This document shows, piece after piece, positions 24,201 to 34,300 of a stretch of 64,000 bases of DNA. The stretch is taken from NCBI GenBank assembly GCA_004794655.1, contig SMMW01000584.1:3294001-3358000 (forward strand), written 5' to 3'. The DNA is from Marisa cornuarietis (taxonomy: Eukaryota; Mollusca; Gastropoda; Architaenioglossa; Ampullariidae). The translations under genes and the position numbers were made by a program. Position 1 is the first letter of the stretch; every line of letters starts with the position of its first letter. The notes beneath the pieces were generated by a model. It ran no database searches. It saw nothing but the letters and a program-made list of their open reading frames with translations, and was not told the origin of the DNA.

Positions 24201-25658
24201 TGGATGCAGCCCTGTTAGTGGACTGACCTTCGTATCATTGCAAGGTGAAGACGACGGAGTGGCAAACATGATTCACGATTTCAACAGGTGGGTGTCTGTA
24301 CATTTACGCACGCGTGCAGCTTCCATGCACTCATATATACACGCTCGCACGCATGCACACGCGCGCACGCACACACACACACACACACACAATATATATA
24401 TATATATACATGCACCCACATAATACACGCGCATGTTGTCTGTACTCAACTGTATAGGTTTACTTGGAAGCGAATCTCGAGGAAACTGGAAATCACCTGG
24501 GGTGTATAATGCTCGCATAAAACGACATTTACTGATACAAGTATCAGTTGCTCGCTAGTGATAAACAGTACAAATGAGAAAGTTAGATTTATGAGCATTG
24601 CACTTACAGCGACATCTATAGCTCTTCCCGCGCGAGAGAAGATCTTTGTGGTTGCACACTGAGGGATATAGTATGGTTTAACAGTTTAAGTCTCACTCAC
24701 TCTTTGTGCGTACGTGCGTGCGTGTGTGTGTGTTCATAATGTAATGCCCCTGGGTATAGCAACTTTCAGCGCTGATATTTCTCATATTATTTGCAGCACC
24801 CCAAAATAACTTTATTTCTACGTGTAATTTTCTTTTTATACAGCACTATCCCATCTCTGAAAGGAACACGGTAAAAGGAGTATACTCACCAACAAACCCA
24901 AGCGTCATCGGGTTCCATTTTTTTTTATGTCATCTTCCTGGGTTCCATGACGTCTGTCTACTGAGAACACTTTCTCTTCTCTTGAGGCCAGTGTTACAAA
25001 TGATGTCATCAAATACCAGTAGCATCACTGGACAAGAATGTTATTCGCCGTGCAAGTATCGCTCTCTGTGCTCTATCTTCGTGATGCGAACTAAAATCTT
25101 GCAGTACCTTGAACATTGACAGTAGCAACAGATGTGACAATTAAAGAAACGATATTAATGATGTGCCATAGCTTATTTTTGTCTTGCCTGTATGTGTCTG
25201 CGTCTGTTGGCACCACCGATGCTACCTACACAGTGTAAAGAGATCGATTCTAAAAATGGTGGACTTTGTGCTGACAACGTTTTCGTATTAAGAAACTGCA
25301 TTGAGAAGTTCACGAGGAGACTGCAACATTTGTAGTTAAGCAAAACCGATGGATTTGAAATAAGCATTGAACAGTGACCACAGTGCTTGGGGAGTCGTGC
25401 AGTCCTTTGGATTAAAAAACAACCAACTCGATTACTAGTCCGTCTTGTGACGGACTCCTGACCTAAAAGAAGGTATGAGATGGGCTCGGACCAAAGATCC
25501 TCTTTGCTCGGACTGTCGAAGATAAATATATATTTTTTAACCTGTCATCCTTTGTCATATTCTTTTAACAGAAAAGACCCTCTCGAAACCTCCTTGTCAG
25601 CAAAGTGTATGCTGCGGTGGAGACGGAGACGAACCGGAAATGCAGTAAGGCGGAATGA
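19986..25658 (+). CDS. Unrecognised type I membrane protein, 3' part (8 exons, FN3-like ectodomain, TM, PPxY tail)
   Basis: Gene not recognised. Phase-compatible exons: 19986-20160, 20275-20494, 21809-21873, 22261-22435, 22964-23041, 23556-23819, 24210-24287, 25577-25658 (stop TGA 25656-25658), giving 378 residues. The first two exons seem to encode two FN3- or cytokine-receptor-like folds (RAVVFLFPS, LVWLIDVCARV, TLVIDRLQSVSHLCAQF), with glycosylation sites NRT and NVT. One TM helix (178-203 of the visible protein) is followed by SKRPR and a basic tail of about 175 residues with PPPP (251-254), PPDY (298-301, a WW-domain ligand type) and RSRS. The start exon and signal peptide are missing. 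Exons 4-7 are the most secure; exons 1-2 and their 114-bp intron (weak donor GTAACC) are the least. Function is unknown: receptor or adhesion protein by layout only. Confidence 0.6.
20495..21808 (+). other. Intron of the unknown gene with GC-rich block and GAT microsatellite
   Basis: The intron holds GA/CA-rich simple sequence (20510-20600), a GC-rich block at about 20650-20900 with AAGATGGCGGCAGC on the minus strand near 20885-20898 (YY1-type), and a GAT run at 21178-21226. Open frames in the GC block do not join the neighbouring exon phases. Confidence 0.4.
21178..21226. repeat. GAT/ATC trinucleotide microsatellite
   Basis: About sixteen perfect GAT units. Read on the minus strand they give poly-His or poly-Ile in open frames, which is an artefact of the repeat. 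Confidence 0.95.
21809..21873 (+). CDS. Juxtamembrane exon of the unknown gene
   Basis: The acceptor TGTGTGAAGCAG precedes 21809 and the donor GTGGGT follows 21873. Phase 2 to 1 fits both neighbours. It encodes HLCAQFSAAVTNRTVMSANV, with two N-glycosylation sequons consistent with an extracellular location just before the membrane helix. Confidence 0.6.
22261..22435 (+). CDS. Transmembrane exon of the unknown gene
   Basis: In phase 1 to 2 this encodes a short Ser/Thr/Asp-rich stalk with one Cys, then an unbroken hydrophobic run of about 26 residues (VLVVGVVSACVLLLVLVLVI and on), then SKRPR. The positive charges after the helix set a type I topology. The donor GTAAAC lies at 22436. Confidence 0.8.
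22471..22660 (+). repeat. tRNA-derived SINE copy C (most complete)
   Basis: The best-preserved family member has an A-box-like TGGTGCAACGG at 22480-22490 and a B-box-like GAGTTTAGCTCTC at 22530-22542. These are followed by a conserved body (GTGGCATCTGTTTACATGGC, GGCTGGCTGCCCTGTCGTG) and the end GGGGTAAAACACCGATTCGC before a C-rich tail. The split pol III promoter marks a tRNA origin. It lies in an intron of the unknown gene, 35 bp after the transmembrane exon. Confidence 0.85.
22964..24287 (+). other. Cytoplasmic-tail exons of the unknown gene (22964-23041, 23556-23819, 24210-24287)
   Basis: All three exons are phase 2 to 2, so skipping any of them keeps the frame. The first encodes MARSDFWPYTTVQSPLTLSQ. 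The second is GC-rich and holds PPPP, ARRRSH, PPDY and RSRSMSDG. The third encodes DPVSGLTFVSLQGEDDGVAN. The donor of the second is GTACGT at 23820; if it is not used, translation stops at TAG 23854-23856. Confidence 0.7.
23120..23190 (+). mobile_element. Possible hAT-type transposon terminus
   Basis: CAGGGCCGCCGAGAG with a nearby GGGCAGACGACCTCTCCGGG resembles one end of common nonautonomous hAT elements. I cannot find the matching opposite end or a target-site duplication, so the extent is uncertain. Confidence 0.35.
24369..24408. repeat. CA/TA compound microsatellite
   Basis: A CA run (24369-24391) is followed directly by a TA run (24392-24408). It lies in the last intron of the unknown gene, about 80 bp after its exon 24210-24287. 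Confidence 0.9.
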
Positions 25659-25701
25659 AGATGCTCTTAGCAAGATTGCTCTCCGTTGGAAGCCTAACTA
25701 A
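25572..25701 (+). CDS. Terminal exon of the unknown gene with two competing acceptors
   Basis: AACAG ends at 25571 and AAAAG ends at 25576. With the second acceptor (exon from 25577) the protein ends PSRNLLVSKVYAAVETETNR..., stop 25656-25658. With the first (exon from 25572) the frame shifts and the end is Arg/Trp-rich (LRWRRRRTGNAVRR), stop TAA 25699-25701. Both fit the incoming phase 2. The 25577 form looks more natural, but splicing usually prefers the first AG, so the choice is open. Confidence 0.5.
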
Positions 25702-26240
25702 GCGAAAGGGTAGAAGACCTATCGCCGCAAGGCGACACGCTGTAGAAGCAGGAAGAACATAATGGAGGTCGACAGCCGACAGAAACGAGACAGCTACAGG
25801 TAGATTGCTACCCGATGTTAAGCCGACGTTCTGGAAGCAGTAACATTTCTGGAGAAGAAGAGTGGGAGGAAGGAAAATAGGAGAAAGAGCAGAAATAGCA
25901 CAAAGCAACGTTGATACTAACAGCACACAGAGAAGAAATAGCACACAGCACTGCTAACAGCACAGAGAATGCTAGTTTTATGTTATTTTCTTTTTATAGT
26001 GTCTCTAGCTACTGTGAAAGAAACGACTCGATACTGGGCGGCTTGATATGACGCCGCCTGACCCGTATCACGTATTTACGTCAAAGGATGAACATTCTGC
26101 CCTGCCCTGTACCCTGCTTGAGTTGTTTAAAATGCGATCACGAAATTAAAAATACAGCATGTTTTTTCCTCAAGCTTCCAAATATTCTTGACTTCGACAG
26201 AATGCGTGGCACTGCGTTGACAAAGTCGTAAAAAGGCTTA

Positions 26241-26258
26241 AATAAAAAGTTAAATAAA
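26241..26258 (+). promoter_or_regulatory. Candidate polyadenylation signals of the unknown gene
   Basis: AATAAA occurs at 26241-26246 and again at 26253-26258, about 580-600 bp after the stop codon of the unknown gene. Confidence 0.4.
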
Positions 26259-26447
26259 GGCATTCACTAGCGGAAACCTTCAGTCCTACGGACATACACA
26301 CGCACGCAGACACTTGATTTCTTTTGTCGCGTATGTTGCCACTACCACGCAGTAGGTACATGTAGTCGGACACCTTTGCCCGGCCTTTTCACCCACAGCA
26401 ACAACCCTAAATCCGTCTTTATCACGATCAGCTCGGCGTACGATTAG

Positions 26448-26524
26448 CGGAAGTATGGTAACAAGAGCACTGCGTCTCGCGGCGCGTACGTCGGCGACGT
26501 CTGGCAGTAGTTATTCCGCACCTG
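26448..26524 (+). CDS. Candidate orphan first exon with presequence-like N-terminus
   Basis: ATG at 26455 follows CGGAAGT (26448-26454, an ETS/GABP core) in a CpG-rich setting. The 70-bp reading MVTRALRLAARTSATSGSSY... is Arg/Ser/Ala-rich with no acidic residue, as in mitochondrial targeting peptides. It ends at a strong donor, G|GTAAGA at 26525, in phase 1. I found no downstream exon that joins it before the DCC gene at 31272. It could be the start of a gene whose exons I missed, a relic, or chance. Confidence 0.35.
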
Positions 26525-27555
26525 GTAAGAAGGCCTGATAACGTATCACCTGTCGGCCGCATTTTTCATTTCAACGACGCTTTATTTGCGGACCCTTGCA
26601 CCCCACCACCCGTAACACCCATCCGTGCGTTCCGCCACTTGCTGTCGCTAGTAATGGCCTACGCGGCAGTCAAGACTGCGCTTTGATAGCGGCTGATTAC
26701 CTCTCCTTTTATCAGCATCCCAGGGCGCCACGAGCGCGGTGTGTTGGCATCATCAGCCGTTTCAGTGTCGCTGTGTTCCATCTGCTCGAGGATTTAATTC
26801 AGTGACGTCACAATGATCGACACAAATGTGTGACGTGGTGTAGGTGAGACTGAAAATACGTCTCATTTCGGGTCAGTTAGCAGGCAACTGTTGTTTTTAA
26901 ATGGAAAAGCTACCCGGCGTTGTCTGGAAAGGTTACGTAGCAAATTGTTTGTCCTCGGTTAATTTCGTGAGCCCAGCCTACGGTGATTATTTATTGTGGA
27001 TGTATCCCCTCATCTGAACCAGGCTTGGTTAATTCAGTTATTGGCATGCATGGAGTCCGCGTAGCGAAATATCGAAGCATTTGTTCCAAGAAGAATGTGA
27101 CGTGATCGATTGTTGTTGCTTCTGTATTGTTTATTGTTGCTCTCTCTGTGGCTCTAACGTGCTCTCAGTGCATATGTTTTCACGGAACAGTCCAGAAACT
27201 ACCAGATATTAAATTCATGCATACGCAATTAATCACGAACAGAACACAAAATAATGACAGGAACGTCACTAACACCCATTTTAAAATAAAATCAGCTCTG
27301 TGGATCGCAGATCAAATCAAATGAATTGCAGGTCACGCCGCCGACCGTTACCAGAAAAAGGGAGATAAATATTGCGGTGTTGCTGGTCGCATTATCTCTC
27401 TAATTGGGTACCCTCTGAAACGGCGTCGATTTCAACGTTTGCTCCTTGCAGATTAATTCTGAGCTATTGGTAACATTTTATAACGGGTAAAATAAACATA
27501 AAAGAAATTATCTTGAGCGAAATACATAAACATGGTCAACGACGTTCCCGGGGAC

Positions 27556-27898
27556 CAGGGGTGGGGAACGTCAGGCCCACGAAATCATTTGCAAATGGAA
27601 TGATTCTTCCAAAGCAATTCCAGGCGGGACTCGAAATTAAATAAATCTAGAAGCTTTTTTTCCCTAGCAACATACATTTATATGAAATGAATCATAATAA
27701 TAAAGTCATTTTGAAAAAAGATAAAATAAGCCAATGTGGTGCTGCAGAAACAGTACAACCCACCATGTTAAGGATGAGTTATTTGAATATTTGACCAAAT
27801 ATAGCAGGCTAATTTTTGAGTGATAATTTTGTATGGCCCACAAATGGTTTTATAAATATCCAAATGGCTCTTGGCAGAAAAAAAGGATTACCACCCAG
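27556..27898 (+). mobile_element. hAT-like MITE (nonautonomous)
   Basis: The left end CAGGGGTGGGGAACGTCAGG and the right end GGATTACCACCCAGT form an imperfect terminal inverted repeat of hAT type (CAGGGGTGGG...). Next to each end, GGCCCAC with a following A-rich block is also mirrored (left GCCCACGAAATC, right GGCCCACAAATGG). It is about 340 bp long and contains no transposase. No clean 8-bp target duplication is visible. Confidence 0.65.
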
Positions 27899-29127
27899 TC
27901 GCAGACCGAAGGAGCACTCCTGCAAAATGTTGTCAATATTGAACAAAAGGCCTCAATTAACATAAATATAAATGTAACACACATCGCACACACAGTCGAT
28001 AGTGTGACTACATATAAATGTTTAGTTAATTCATGCTCATTATAAGTACATCTATCGTATAAAATGTAACAACCGTCTTGACTTTTTTTTCTGAAAACAA
28101 GCTTTTTTCAGTCGTAAAGCTCGTCAGTCATGCGATTTAATCATGTGTTTTTGTTTTTGCGGTTTGTTTGTCATAATTTTCTCGTATGTTTTCCGCAACG
28201 ATCGTCCTAATGCCGTGGTGAAAGGCTTCCCCCTTGAACTTAAAAATCACATCCATCATGTTTAGTGTTTAGTGTGGCGCATGATTTAAGGCATCGAATG
28301 TGTGAAGACGTCGCTAAACTGCCTCAGAGAAGCATTGTGCAGGCAACCTTTAAAAAAACTATCAATGCCAATAAATTAATGATTTTATCAATAGCTCAAT
28401 GATGGAGAGGGCACGAGGGTCGTGTGCAGTAATAGCAAGCACCGCGCCATTACGTTCTTTAGGGGACATTTTCAATTTCTCCATAGCAGCCAGTCCTCTC
28501 TGTCGACGTCGAGTCTCCTTCCTCTTGCAGTTCCCCTCCTCCACCAGACTCTCTCTCTCACACACACACACATGGACTTTTCCCCAATCCCTTACAAAAA
28601 GAAGTCTCCAGATGGGGTCAGTTTGTTTCTGACATCGTTTTACCAACACTTTTGAGTGGCTACAGATTAATCAGTTGCATCATTCTTTCGTGAATAATGT
28701 ATTTCGTTAGTCGCTGTGATTATTATCTCTTGTCGTGGACTCTTCACATTGATCGTGGATGCACAGGTCGCAGCGTGAGAGTGTAGCACTTTTTCTGTCA
28801 AAAGAATTGATTCACAAATGAATAAATAAGTGGCTGTCCGACATCAAGAACTTCCTAGCAATCATCTTCAAAAAAATTATAATCTGATGCGACAAAAAAT
28901 ATGTGGCAGTCAGGTGTCCGACCAGTTTGCAGTTCCAAAGTTTCTATAATGTATCACATCGGGAAATTATGACTCGCTTAAACCAAAGTTCCTAAATAAA
29001 AAATTATGACATTCCAGTAACCATATGATGGAAAGAACAATCAACTATTTAAAAATACTCAGAACATATGTCACGCCTGCTACCGGAAAAAAGGGGAGGG
29101 AAATATTCATTGTTTACGTCCGCTTAT

Positions 29128-30805
29128 TTAAAGGACAACACGAGCGCTCAGCAAAAATCGCTGGAAACAGAGCACAAAGTATCACAAAAACATGTTCCGG
29201 TGGTATTTTATGACATAGAGGCATGAAAGATTTGATATTAATATTTTTCTCTTGAGCACACCTGGATTTGTCGACAAAACAGACGTATTTCTAAAAATGG
29301 CACCGTCTGCACTAGCTGAAGTTGAAGAGAAAAGATGTAATCCTGGGTAAAAGAAAACTGACCAGGACACATTGTGCTGTTGCTGAATGTTCTTTTCGAC
29401 ACTCAGATGGAGTTAGTTTGTACTCATTAAGGAAACCCTAAAGAAAATGGCACCAAACGCCAGTGGATTCACTTTGTTCAGAGATGTGTATATACAGATC
29501 TCTGCTTTGTTCAAACCTGCTGTGCGAACTACGTACCCAAACCGCACTCAAGAATTTGCTAAAAACATTTCAAAATCGATTGCTATCCAGTCACTTATAC
29601 AGTACAAGCAAGTCTTGGACTTTCAGTAAAACCAAGAAATCTTATTCCTACAGCAGTGCTTACTATACAAAAGCACAAGATGTTAAAATGAACTACAACT
29701 GCTGGTAGATCAAGCACCAGATATGCAACATTGACGGTTTCTACACTGTCTGGTCTACAAGTAACATTGTGTGACAGTCACAAACGCAACATCATCAGTC
29801 GTAACTTTATTCAGCATAATGCTAACAACAACTGACAGTGTGAGGGCACCATTGATGTGTGATCGAAACAGGTAAAAAAAGGAAAAAAATGAATTTAGGG
29901 TGATAAACATAAGGAGCTTAAACGGGAACATGTGCAAGTATCAGTAAGTAAATAGAAAATTTTTGCATGCAGCTAAATGAGAAAGAAATAATTTTTACAT
30001 CGATAAACATGTTTCAAACTATCATTATATTTCTAATTGTAAAAAATCCTTATCAGCAGTCAGCTGTAACTATAAAATAAAAATGCAATGCTTGAAACCA
30101 TCTAATAAAACAAATTACAGGAGAATCTCTTAGACAAGCACTTTTGAAATGTGTTTACATTTTATTAACAATAATACACATGGAAAAATTAACTCAAATG
30201 TGCCCACTTAGTAACAGACAATCAGTAACAATACAACATAGGCTGCAATGACCTTGATTGTTGCCCACTAAATTATGATCTGATTTACTTACCATAGTCT
30301 GTTGAATGAAATCAGTTTGGACCATTTAATTATTTTTTTTAACTTCATTCAAAGCTTCTAAATAAAGTTCTAATCTGTAGGGATGTATTCCAAATTCTGG
30401 TTGAGAAATTTGGGCAAAAAAAATCGCTTCTTGAACACGACAACCTGAGTGATGGTTCTTCATTTAACTTGAAGACATGCACACTCCCTGTTACAAATAC
30501 TTCGAGCACGCATAAGAGAACCTTCAATTTTTTTTTTTTTTTTTGCACTAAGACGGCATGCTCTCTCGTACATGTGTATTGTTCCCCACCTAGCAAGGGT
30601 TTGCACATTACCCAGAAGAAAGAAAGAAAGTACAGGAGAGTAATTTTTCCCCGCCTTGCTAGTTGCAGGTGAGAATGCCGATGTTTGAAGGCTTATATCT
30701 TTAAAATTAAGCATACTTATGTATTCATATTTTGGGAATTATTATTTTTTAAACCAACTTAACCCGATCATAAAGAAATAATGTTGCGCTCGGTTTGTCC
30801 TTTAA
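29128..30805 (+). mobile_element. THAP-domain DNA transposon relic, copy 3 (T2/Kolobok-like, longest)
   Basis: Both ends are intact with TTAA on each side: TTAAAGGACAACACGAGCGC at 29128 and inverted CTCGGTTTGTCCTTTAA ending at 30805. A THAP start, CAVAEC, is near 29376 with SDGVSLYSLRKP after it, then a stop and frame changes; in the RIC-KHFKIDCY motif the codon after the Cys is a stop. Near 30420-30470 a further fragment (GQKKSLLEHDNLSDGSSFNL) has a counterpart in copy 1. At about 1.68 kb it is the reference copy here. It encodes no complete transposase. Confidence 0.85.
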
Positions 30806-31271
30806 TCGTTTCTTTCCCTTTAAACAAAAGGGCATGGGAGCTGTTCCACCAGCTGCACACTTTCAAGATTAGTGGGCTTTCATTCACCGAACAGTAGTTG
30901 TTTACTCCTCCAGAAACAGAGTTCAGGCGGGGGGGGGGGAGTTGTGGATAAACCACAAGACGAAACTTCCAAGCTACTAGCGGTAGGATTCAGACAGGCA
31001 ACAACGTCAGCCCTCGCCGCTCGCTCCACCTATCGGTAGCTCTTCCGTATGCAAATGACCTCGCTCCCAAAATGGAAATTGACCTGCCGACCTCAATTGC
31101 AAGTCGGTGCCATGATTTTTGAGTGTGGTGGATTAGGATAGTGCCCGTAGACCTGGTTGATTTGATGCATTACTCTGGTCCATGTGAAGACTTTCTGTGA
31201 ATGTCTACAAATGTGAGGAAGGATGAAGCCGATCATCTTCTCTTCTTGATAAGAGTGTGTGGTTCGCCAAA
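30806..31271 (+). promoter_or_regulatory. DCC: DCC promoter and 5' UTR region
   Basis: CpG-containing sequence upstream of the DCC ATG. It includes the octamer ATGCAAAT at 31049-31056, with an ETS-type CTTCCG just before it (31042-31047), and a G-run near 30930-30941. No TATA box is obvious close to the ATG. The transcription start is not determined. Confidence 0.4.
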
Positions 31272-31359
31272 ATGGCCGTGGGTGTGCGCTTGAAAAGTTG
31301 CGGCTCGACAGCGGCAGGTCGCCAGCTTGGATTATTGCTTATTTTGGCTCTTGCACATG
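31272..31359 (+). CDS. DCC: DCC exon 1: signal peptide
   Basis: ATG at 31272 opens a basic N-region followed by the hydrophobic core [12 protein letters not shown], a signal peptide. The donor GTAAGA at 31360 leaves phase 1. An in-frame codon at 31257 is GTG and is not used. Confidence 0.88.
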
Positions 31360-34300
31360 GTAAGATTTTCCGATTTTATTTTGTCTTAATTTTCTGTTGT
31401 ACTAAATCAAAGAGAATCTATGTTGAAATAGAGGTGTGCGAGTTCACAGCTGTATATTTGATGTGACAATCAATAATTCTTTTGTTACTGTTTTGAGCTT
31501 TCTGACACGAGTAAGTTATGTCCCTTTCATGAATGGCGCCGGCCATATTGTCTCATTGTTCTCGTATAACAATGTTTGAACTTAATGTGTGTAGTGGAAA
31601 GTGGGATGGGAGACGCCCATTCGTGCTTGCACATTTTGTAGGGACACTCAAAAATGATCGGATTAGCATATAATTTTGTAAAGATATTTTGGTCCCAGAA
31701 TTGCAAAGTTAACTCTCATCATAATCGTGCTTCTTTACTTAAACTGGAGTCCATTCTTGGTCTCATTGTTGAATATGTTGTCCGCTACATCTTTCCAACC
31801 GATTCAGTTTCAGCGTTCATTTGATGCAGTATTTTTTTTTCAAATATGCAATACAATACAACTTTATTTATCCCCAAGGTGCAATTTCAGAGCTCGTATT
31901 AGTGCAGTGATGTAGCACTCTGACCTTTGGTAGTTTTGTACGTCATGATATTTGAGAAAAAGGTCCAAATGTTTTATATAACTCATACCGATTTATGTAA
32001 AGAATGTTTGCTGAGCCACAACCACATTGACCTCCTAGAGTCACAGCTCATACTTTTTGTATTTGAAGGTTAAAAGAAACAGATTTCTTGAACTGTCAAC
32101 TTAGCATGCTTGAAATGTGAAGTTGATTATCCACTCCCTTCTAGTTCTGCTTCTCTGTGTCTACAAATCATTGATATAAAATGCATATGCATTGTATACA
32201 CAGTATTATTAACATTATTATGAACGCTGAGCTAGCTGTCATGAATCCCAGACACTTAATCCCCTAGACTTTTAATCCCTCAGCACTTAATCCCCAGACA
32301 GTTAATCCTAAAAATGAAATGTCAACTATAAAAATTATAAAGTCAGTGAAAAATTTAATTCAAATTAATTTCATGTTAACATCCCAATAAGTTTGACAAT
32401 TAAAATAATACTTAACTTCAACGTCATTTCAACATCTATAACAGTAGTTAAAGTTCATGTGAGTTATTAAATTCAATGTTCTTCAACAATATGATATAAA
32501 AATTGTTCTTAAGTGTTCTTGATATTTCCCATTAGAGTTACCATGCGACACATTTCTCTTACAGTTAAAATATTTCAAGTTTTCAAAATTGCCGCTCAAC
32601 AAAGAATAAAAATATTCTTACTAACTCAGGACTCGGAAGAGGCATTAACATTTGACTCCACAAGGCCAGTTTCGTTGCTTTACCAGCTTACTCCGCAACC
32701 AATCAAAATATTTGTTTTATTAAAAGGTCATTTCTCTTTTGTTTGAAGCCATTTTGAGTATTGTGTTGCGATTTGGGGGCATTTTTGGGGATTAAGTGCC
32801 TAGGGATTAAAAGTCTAGGAGATTAAGTGACCGGTCACCAGCTATCATGAAAGCTGTCATTTTAAATTTAGAAAGGCAAAACATCAACATATTTTGTGAG
32901 AAAGTTCAGTTTATATGTGAATCTGTGTGGAAGAAGTATGTGTATGCATCCCATTGACTTTTCCTTATGTGATTACCAGACTATGTAATTGAGTGAAAAG
33001 AATTTTTTATTACTACACAGAATACTTCAGACAAATCGGAAAACATTTATGGAAATGGTTAAAATATATTCATATATATATTAATAAAATATCCAGCTCT
33101 TTTCACTAAACCTATATTTTAGTATGGAGAATCAATGCAAGGGTTATAGAATGGTGTAAATTGCAGAAAATATGATTCTTCGAATGGGATATTGAATATA
33201 TTGTTTTGTACACAAATCTCCTATTTTCAGTAAGGAGTCAAGATATTTAATAGAAGACTTATATCTTTGGAATCCATTATTTTCTAAGCAATATATAAAT
33301 ATATATTACTGTAAACCGTGATGCTCTTGTACATGTGTATGTTTTTTTTAACTTAGTTTTTTTCTCCTTTTAGGATACAGTTGATTAAGCCGTAGTTTAA
33401 ATCATTCTGAGGCTTAAAATAACCATAATTGCCCTAATGTTTCCTCATTCCTATTCTTGTCTTCTCTTTTGCACTTATCTCTTTTCCTCTGTCACTTTCT
33501 TTCTTTGCTTTAGCTCCCACAATCCTCTTGGCACTGTCTCTTGTTTACCCACTTCACTTTTTGCGAGCCCCTTGTTATTGTTGTGGATTGAAGTTGAAAC
33601 ACATCTACTAATATTTTATAGCTAGGAATGTCAGTGCTAGAAGTGATTAAAATACATTTTGCAGTATATATATGCCACTTTTTAAGAATTTTCTTCTTAG
33701 GTGCCACAAATATAAAGAATCAGAGGAGATATTGGGTTGAAGGTCAGAGTTTGTATTTGCTCTTAATATTGTATAGTCAGGTGAATGACAATGTAGGTGT
33801 TTGACTTTTTAGTGAATGTCAACAGTGTGAGAATAAGTGGCTTTGAAAGGTCAGAGTCAAACATTTTTTCCTGGGTGAGGTCACATATTCAGAACACTAA
33901 TCTGCTGTTAGTGTCAGCTTTTTTTTAAAAGTGAGACTGACATTGTCACAGATGGTAATCACCATTTTATATGCTCAACAAGCTATATCTCTGTAACTAG
34001 ATTTCTGACATTATTGTTAAGCTGTTTTTGGTGCTTACAATTACATTAAAACTTTCTAAAGGCAATAAGGCAGGTGCAGAGTAGTTTTACATGCAGAGTG
34101 GCTCTTGAGGTTTTTGTGTGCTTGACCAGAACTTTTATCATATTCTGTGTTGAGAATATCACCTGGCCTTAATCAGGTTTCAGGTCTTCTTCTACTTCAA
34201 ACAACCATAAAAGATAAACAATTATTTGAGACTGGGTAGTCTAATGGAGTTTTCTGCAGAAAAGCAAACAACACTCCATTAAGACCATCCTGAGAAAATA

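Larger units (their letters stand above)
25702..29127. other. Intergenic CpG-rich interval
   Basis: This holds the 3' flank of the unknown gene, the candidate orphan exon at 26455 and a hAT-like MITE at 27556-27898. The rest is unassigned sequence with short open frames on both strands (for example 28362-28649, -), none with recognisable domains. A CA-rich run lies near 28555-28572. Confidence 0.5.

Noticed and set aside
28362..28649. 95-codon minus-strand frame
   Set aside because: It contains a translated CA/TG run and no recognisable domain; composition explains it.
32253..32310. TTAATCCC units as a CRISPR-like array
   Set aside because: Repeats of only 7-8 bp with 7-8-bp spacers and a mirrored copy at the other end, in animal DNA, fit a transposon arm.
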